Assembly (NCBI RefSeq): GCF_009908315.1
Contig: NZ_JAAATW010000007.1
Coordinates: 1 to 55,649, forward strand
Direction: 5' to 3'
Source: Paragemmobacter ruber
GTDB lineage: Bacteria; Pseudomonadota; Alphaproteobacteria; Rhodobacterales; Rhodobacteraceae
DNA length: 55,649 nucleotides
The notes beneath the pieces were generated by a model, which was not told the DNA's origin, searched no databases, and saw only the letters and a list, made by a program, of their open reading frames with translations. Shown piece after piece: positions 52,286 to 55,649 of the stretch. Numbering within the stretch: position 1 is the stretch's first letter; every line of letters begins with the position of its first letter. The position numbers were made by a program, and so were the translations under genes.

Positions 52286-53134
52286 ATGGAATGGCGCGGT
52301 CGCCGGGGCAGCCGGAACATCGAGGATCGTCGTGGCATGGGCGGCGGTGGCCGCGGGGCGGGGATCGGCGGCGCGGGCGTGATCGTGGTGCTGCTTCTGG
52401 GGTGGTTCCTCGGCGTGGACGTGACGCCGCTGTTGCAGGGTCAGCCGGGCGGGTCGGCGGTTGCGCCGACCGAAATGACGGCCGAGGATCGCGCGATGGG
52501 CGAGTTCGTTTCCGTCACTCTGGCCGACACGGAAGAGGTGTGGGCGGCGCTGTTTCGCACGCAGCTGGGCCGGGAATACCGGCCCGCAACACTCGTTCTG
52601 TTCAAAGGCTATACCCAGTCCGGTTGCGGCGGCGCGTCCGAGGCGACAGGGCCGTTCTACTGCCCCGCGGATCGCAAGGTCTATCTCGATACCGGGTTTT
52701 TCACGGTGCTTGAAGAGCGGCTTGGGGCAGGCGGCGATTTTGCCGCTGCCTATGTGGTGGCCCATGAGATCGGTCATCATGTGCAGAATGAACTTGGCAT
52801 CCTTGGAGAAACCACGCGGCTGCGCCAGCAAGTGGGGGAGGTCGAGTCGAACGAAATCTCCGTCCGGGTGGAGTTGATGGCGGATTGCCTTGCCGGTGTC
52901 TGGGCGCATGAGGCGGCGGCGCGGTTCGGGTCGATCGAGAGGGGCGATATCGAAGAGGCGATGAATGCCGCCGCCCAGATCGGCGATGATACGCTGCAGC
53001 GCGAGGCCGGGCGCCGCCCGATGCCCGACAGCTTTACCCACGGGTCCAGCGAGCAGCGGATGCGTTGGTTCCTGGCGGGGCAGAACAGCGGTCAGATCGA
53101 AAACTGCGATACCTTCGCGGCCGCCCGCCTGTAG
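52286..53134 (+). CDS. Neutral zinc metallopeptidase (YpfJ family)
   Basis: The 282-residue protein has a short arginine/glycine-rich cytoplasmic head, one membrane helix (about 32-48) and a soluble zinc-peptidase domain with HEIGHH in AYVVAHEIGHHVQNELG as the catalytic site. Two cysteines sit in SGCGGASEATGPFYC. Members are membrane-anchored proteases of unknown substrate. AGGGAGGAGG lies just before the ATG. It is followed by a weak terminator and the tRNA-Leu gene. Confidence 0.88.
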   Translation: MEWRGRRGSRNIEDRRGMGGGGRGAGIGGAGVIVVLLLGWFLGVDVTPLLQGQPGGSAVAPTEMTAEDRAMGEFVSVTLADTEEVWAALFRTQLGREYRPATLVLFKGYTQSGCGGASEATGPFYCPADRKVYLDTGFFTVLEERLGAGGDFAAAYVVAHEIGHHVQNELGILGETTRLRQQVGEVESNEISVRVELMADCLAGVWAHEAAARFGSIERGDIEEAMNAAAQIGDDTLQREAGRRPMPDSFTHGSSEQRMRWFLAGQNSGQIENCDTFAAARL

Positions 53135-53155
53135 CGGGCGGAGCGCGTGGTCTTG

Positions 53156-53177
53156 CCGCCGCGCGGCGGTGCCTTTT
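53156..53177 (+). terminator. Candidate terminator after the metallopeptidase
   Basis: CCGCC-GCGC-GGCGG forms a short GC hairpin 21 bases after the stop codon, followed by TGCCTTTT. Confidence 0.4.
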
Positions 53178-53398
53178 CGGCGGGGCGTCTGCTGCGCGGG
53201 TCTGGCCGGGGGGGGGCGCAGGAACGGGGTCTGGCGGATCCGGGCGGCTTCCCGATCTGGGAGCGGTGCGGCACTGGCCCGATGTAAGGATGGCCCGGGG
53301 CAGGGTTATGCGGGTCCGGGGGATCTTCGGCACGGGCCGTGCGTGGGCGATGCGCCGTCGGGCACGGATCTATGGGACATCCGCCTGTCCGCCCGCCG

Positions 53399-53427
53399 TT
53401 GACGCGGCAGCGCACAGCGGATAGACC
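53399..53427 (+). promoter_or_regulatory. Promoter of tRNA-Leu
   Basis: TTGACG and TAGACC are separated by exactly 17 bases, and the tRNA begins 11 bases after the -10 element. Confidence 0.55.
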
Positions 53428-53438
53428 GCAGGCAGGTG

Positions 53439-53522
53439 GCCCGAGTGGCGGAATGGTAGACGCAGCGGATTCAAAATCCGTCGCCGCAAGGCATGTCGGT
53501 TCGAGTCCGACCTTGGGCACCA
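53439..53522 (+). tRNA. tRNA-Leu (anticodon CAA)
   Basis: The 84-base gene has the acceptor stem GCCCGAG paired with CTTGGGC (one G-U), a long variable arm as expected for leucine tRNAs, the anticodon loop TTCAAAA giving CAA, the T arm with GGTTCGAGTCC, and encoded CCA. Its last nine bases form the start of the inverted repeat that bounds the foreign DNA downstream, so it is the likely integration target. Confidence 0.96.
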
Positions 53523-53589
53523 GCTTAGCCGATATCCCATTGATACGCCTCGGTTTCTTGACGAAACTACGCGGGCGTAGGACATGGCG
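53514..53589 (+). repeat. Inverted repeat, left copy (tRNA 3' end to integrase start)
   Basis: The 76 bases run from TGGGCACCA of the tRNA through GCTTAGCCGATATCC to GACATGGCG, which contains the recombinase start codon ATG at 53584. An identical copy in reverse orientation lies at 55457-55532. With one mismatch the match extends four bases further, to GACC. Confidence 0.95.
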
Positions 53590-54750
53590 TATGACCAATC
53601 GGTCCCCTTTTCGTTCCTTAAAGACGGCGTCTTTTACTTCGAACGCAGAATCCCTCGGGACGTTCAGCATCACTACGACACCCAGAAGATCGCCTACTCG
53701 TTGAGAACGCGGTCTGCGACGGTGGCTGCGTCACGAGCTCGTCGGGCGGCAGATCAACTGGACGAGTACCGGTACCACTTGCGGATCAAAGACACGGCCC
53801 TGCCAGGGAAGCATCGGCTGCGGATTGCCGCCAGCAACCAATCACACCCGCCGACTAAGCCTTTGCAGGAGACCGTGAAGCTCTCCGAGGCAGTTGGGAT
53901 CTATCTGAAGCTCAAGGGCAAGGGACGTCCCGCAACCTTCAAGAGGGCCGCTGAGCGTTCCTGCGGCTACGTGATCGATATCTGCGGTGACAAGGATCTT
54001 CAGGCCTACTCGAAGGCCGATGCAAACCGTTTCCGGGACTCCCTTATCGAGCGTGGTCTGTCGGGGAGCAGTATAACGCGCGTTTTCGGCACTGTTCGAT
54101 CTGTAGTGAACTTCGGTGCAAGTGAGCTGGAGGTCACCATGGCGAACCCATTTGGGAACGTCTACTTTGACCGGCTAGCTGGCGTTAAGGATCGTGTGCC
54201 GCTGCCTGACGATGTGCTTCGCAAAGTTCAGGCCGAATGCAAGCGCATCGATGATGACCTAAGATGGCTGGTAGCCCTCGTTTCGGATACCGGACTGCGT
54301 CTCGCTGAAGCTGCCGGACTTCTACGGGAGGACATTGTCCTGGATGATCAGATGCCCCGAATTGTAGTCAAAGAGCACCCTTGGCGGCGACTGAAGACGC
54401 CGACCAGTGCTTGGGAGGTTCCGCTTGTTGGAGCGGCTCTGTGGGCTGCGAAACGGATCCTCGCACAGACAGACGCAAGCCCATTTGCGTTTCCGCGTTA
54501 CAACAAGTCAGACGAGACGAATTCCAACTCCGCCAGTGCGGCGCTGAACAAATGGATGAAGCCCATGGTGCCAGAACGCTGTTCGATGCATAGCTTCCGG
54601 CACTCCATGCGGGACCGCCTTCGTGCGGTTGAATGCCCATCTGACATTGTGGATCAGATCGGCGGTTGGCAGACAGAGGGTGTAGGCCAAGGTTATGGCA
54701 GGGGATACCCTCTGTCCGTTAAGGCTAATTGGATGCGCCGGATCGCCTAG
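53584..54750 (+). CDS. Tyrosine recombinase / phage-type integrase
   Basis: The 388-residue protein has an N-terminal arm-type and SAM-like core-binding region (about 95-200) and a C-terminal catalytic domain with the arginine in DTGLRLAEAAGL, the H-x-x-R motif in HSFRHSMRDRL, a late tryptophan in IGGWQTEG and the nucleophile tyrosine region GYGRGYPL. It probably catalyses site-specific recombination at the adjacent tRNA-Leu 3' end. Codon use and GC level differ from neighbouring genes. The ATG lies in the last bases of the inverted repeat, so the repeat also carries its leader. Confidence 0.9.
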   Translation: MAYDQSVPFSFLKDGVFYFERRIPRDVQHHYDTQKIAYSLRTRSATVAASRARRAADQLDEYRYHLRIKDTALPGKHRLRIAASNQSHPPTKPLQETVKLSEAVGIYLKLKGKGRPATFKRAAERSCGYVIDICGDKDLQAYSKADANRFRDSLIERGLSGSSITRVFGTVRSVVNFGASELEVTMANPFGNVYFDRLAGVKDRVPLPDDVLRKVQAECKRIDDDLRWLVALVSDTGLRLAEAAGLLREDIVLDDQMPRIVVKEHPWRRLKTPTSAWEVPLVGAALWAAKRILAQTDASPFAFPRYNKSDETNSNSASAALNKWMKPMVPERCSMHSFRHSMRDRLRAVECPSDIVDQIGGWQTEGVGQGYGRGYPLSVKANWMRRIA

Positions 54751-54758
54751 CTGCAAAG

Positions 54759-55442
54759 CTAGGCGCTTCGTTCGAATACTGTCACCGGCTTGAGACCCAG
54801 CAGTTCGACCTGATCAGCGGTTTGAATGTCGAGATAGGGTGACCTTTTCCGTAGCTTCATTTCGATCTGAAGCCTGGGATACATCCCTGCGTCAAGCCAA
54901 TGGCGAAACTGCCGACCGCTTCTTCTAGCATGTTCTTCGGTAACTTCCCACTGGTCGCCGAGGTCGCTCTTGAAGCTGTCTTCAACGATCAGGTCGATAT
55001 CGCCCTATTCCGAAGCCTCGGAGAGGTAGCTGCCGAAAACAGATACTCGGTCGACGAAATGAATGAAGGCTGGGCTGCTGTTTATCTCTGCCACACGCTC
55101 AAGCACCCCTTTAAGCAGGACCTCCGCCGTTGCCCTAGAAACTGGCTTTATGAACTTGGCTTTAGCGAGCGCATTGCCTGTTGTCGTGCGGCTAAAGAGT
55201 TCTCTGCCGTCCGGTAGCGTGCGGTCGAACTCGATTTATCCCGCCATGGCCAGTTCGTTCAGTTTCTCCTTTGCTGCCATAGGTGACAGCGAGAATGCTG
55301 AAGCAAGGTCTTCGGCTAGCAGTCCCCTGCGTCTCTTCATGAAATTGCGAAGTTCCGTGGCTCCTATTCCGCAGATAACGTCGGTCTTCTTTAGTCTAAT
55401 CGTCGTCTTTAGTCGTCTTGTCTCGGGGACGGCGGCTGGCAA
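54759..55442 (-). pseudogene. Nucleotidyltransferase-domain protein, broken by two in-frame stops
   Basis: One continuous frame encodes an N-terminal helix-turn-helix-like region (RNFMKRRRGLLAEDLASAF), a middle part (GNALAKAKFIKPVSRATAE), a nucleotidyltransferase signature (VFGSYLSEASE, stop, GDIDLIVED) and a C-terminal tail. A TAA (55236-55238) and a TAG (55005-55007) interrupt it, yet homology-like sequence continues in the same frame after both, with no frameshift. The G-S-x-(stop)-G-D-I-D-L context suggests single-base nonsense changes. The best start is a TTG at 55442. The family occurs on mobile elements; this copy is probably inactive. Confidence 0.75.
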
Positions 55443-55456
55443 GCCTCGATAGAACC

Positions 55457-55532
55457 CGCCATGTCCTACGCCCGCGTAGTTTCGTCAAGAAACCGAGGCG
55501 TATCAATGGGATATCGGCTAAGCTGGTGCCCA
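55457..55532 (-). repeat. Inverted repeat, right copy
   Basis: This is the exact reverse complement of 53514-53589. It also ends with an ATG-GCG, here leading into a 17-codon frame that stops quickly, and the broken nucleotidyltransferase begins just beyond. The rest of a tRNA is not present on its outer side. Confidence 0.95.
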
Positions 55533-55649
55533 GGGTCTGTTGTTATGTTCCCGTTACGGGCACCTCTGCCGTTGATGGCCTCAGTAAAACAAGGGGTAGC
55601 AAAGGGCTGGAGTCACGGTCAACAGGCACGTTTTGTCCTACGGGGCCTG
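55533..55649. other. Window end beyond the right repeat
   Basis: The last 117 bases are less GC-rich than the chromosome. A + strand frame from ATG 55461 stays open to the window end (about 63 codons), and a minus-strand frame reads into the repeat; neither is recognisable. CCCGTTACGGG near 55551-55561 is a short palindrome. No tRNA body is seen here. Confidence 0.35.

Larger units (their letters stand above)
53135..53438 (+). other. Intergenic region between the metallopeptidase and tRNA-Leu
   Basis: No gene is supported here. It contains a probable terminator hairpin near 53156 and, at its end, a promoter for the tRNA. Frames running through the tRNA produce the common tRNA-translation artefact (GGMVDAADSKSVAA) and are not proteins. 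Confidence 0.5.
53514..55532. mobile_element. Putative integrative element or remnant bounded by a 76-bp inverted repeat
   Basis: The segment joins tRNA-Leu to a tyrosine recombinase and a broken nucleotidyltransferase. Its base composition is visibly less GC-rich than the rest of the window, and the genes are of mobile-element kind. The two ends carry the same 76 bases in opposite orientation. Direct duplications would be usual for a tRNA-integrated island, so this may be part of a larger rearranged element; the window ends soon after. Confidence 0.6.

Noticed and set aside
53339-53704. A protein-like frame reading through tRNA-Leu
   Set aside because: It contains the familiar translation of a leucine tRNA (GGMVDAADSKSVAA) and is not a protein.
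54900-55217. A plus-strand frame of 105 codons antisense to the nucleotidyltransferase
   Set aside because: The minus-strand frame carries the GSYLS/GDIDL signature across the same bases, so the plus frame is a shadow.
55457-55532. Second tRNA-Leu gene or attR at the right repeat
   Set aside because: Only the last few tRNA bases are present, in reverse orientation, and no T arm or anticodon arm lies outside the repeat.

Overview
The window is very GC-rich chromosomal DNA of an alphaproteobacterium, most likely of the Rhodobacteraceae. This rests on gene content: a monomeric NADP isocitrate dehydrogenase, a BetI-type regulator, several substrate-binding ABC systems, a RuBisCO-like protein in a D-apionate locus, and overall codon use. 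No closer assignment is possible by eye.

Layout. 1-8030: an imelysin-like periplasmic protein, a membrane alpha/beta hydrolase, and an RND efflux adaptor/pump pair. 8041-17647: a catabolic block of one strand (two-permease ABC importer, acyl-CoA ligase, ketopantoate-reductase-like enzyme, fumarylacetoacetase-family hydrolase, secreted serine hydrolase) with a GntR regulator. A second fumarylacetoacetase-family gene is divergent, and the shared intergenic region holds a perfect operator. 17825-22478: housekeeping and small genes (icd, mtnA, an orphan modA behind a ModE-like palindrome, a possible Hint-fold protein). 22903-33219: an eight-gene minus-strand operon: Rieske oxygenase, Pot-type ABC importer, DMSP-lyase-like cupin, amidohydrolase and a second cupin. 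It is divergent from a BetI-like TetR gene and a flavin monooxygenase, and a perfect TGATTGA-N4-TCAATCA palindrome lies between. I infer that it imports and breaks down an onium-type compound; the exact substrate is unknown and this is the best candidate for an undescribed system.

33581-39700: a D-apionate degradation locus: lactonase, oxidoisomerase, kinase and RuBisCO-like protein, with its own GntR regulator. 39932-43138: a four-gene operon (LpxH-like phosphoesterase, ceramide-glucosyltransferase-like enzyme, DedA protein, family 2 glycosyltransferase), probably for envelope glycolipid synthesis. 43211-53134: a large exported coiled-coil protein of unknown role, tRNA-Asn, a metallo-beta-lactamase-fold hydrolase, a histidine kinase without an adjacent response regulator, exonuclease III, ErpA, a dGTPase, DsbB and a zinc metallopeptidase.

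53439-55649: tRNA-Leu(CAA) followed by foreign, less GC-rich DNA: a tyrosine recombinase and a nucleotidyltransferase gene broken by two in-frame stops. The segment is bounded by a perfect 76-bp inverted repeat that begins in the 3' end of the tRNA and ends at the recombinase start codon. Attachment-site duplications of integrative elements are normally direct, so the inverted arrangement is unusual.
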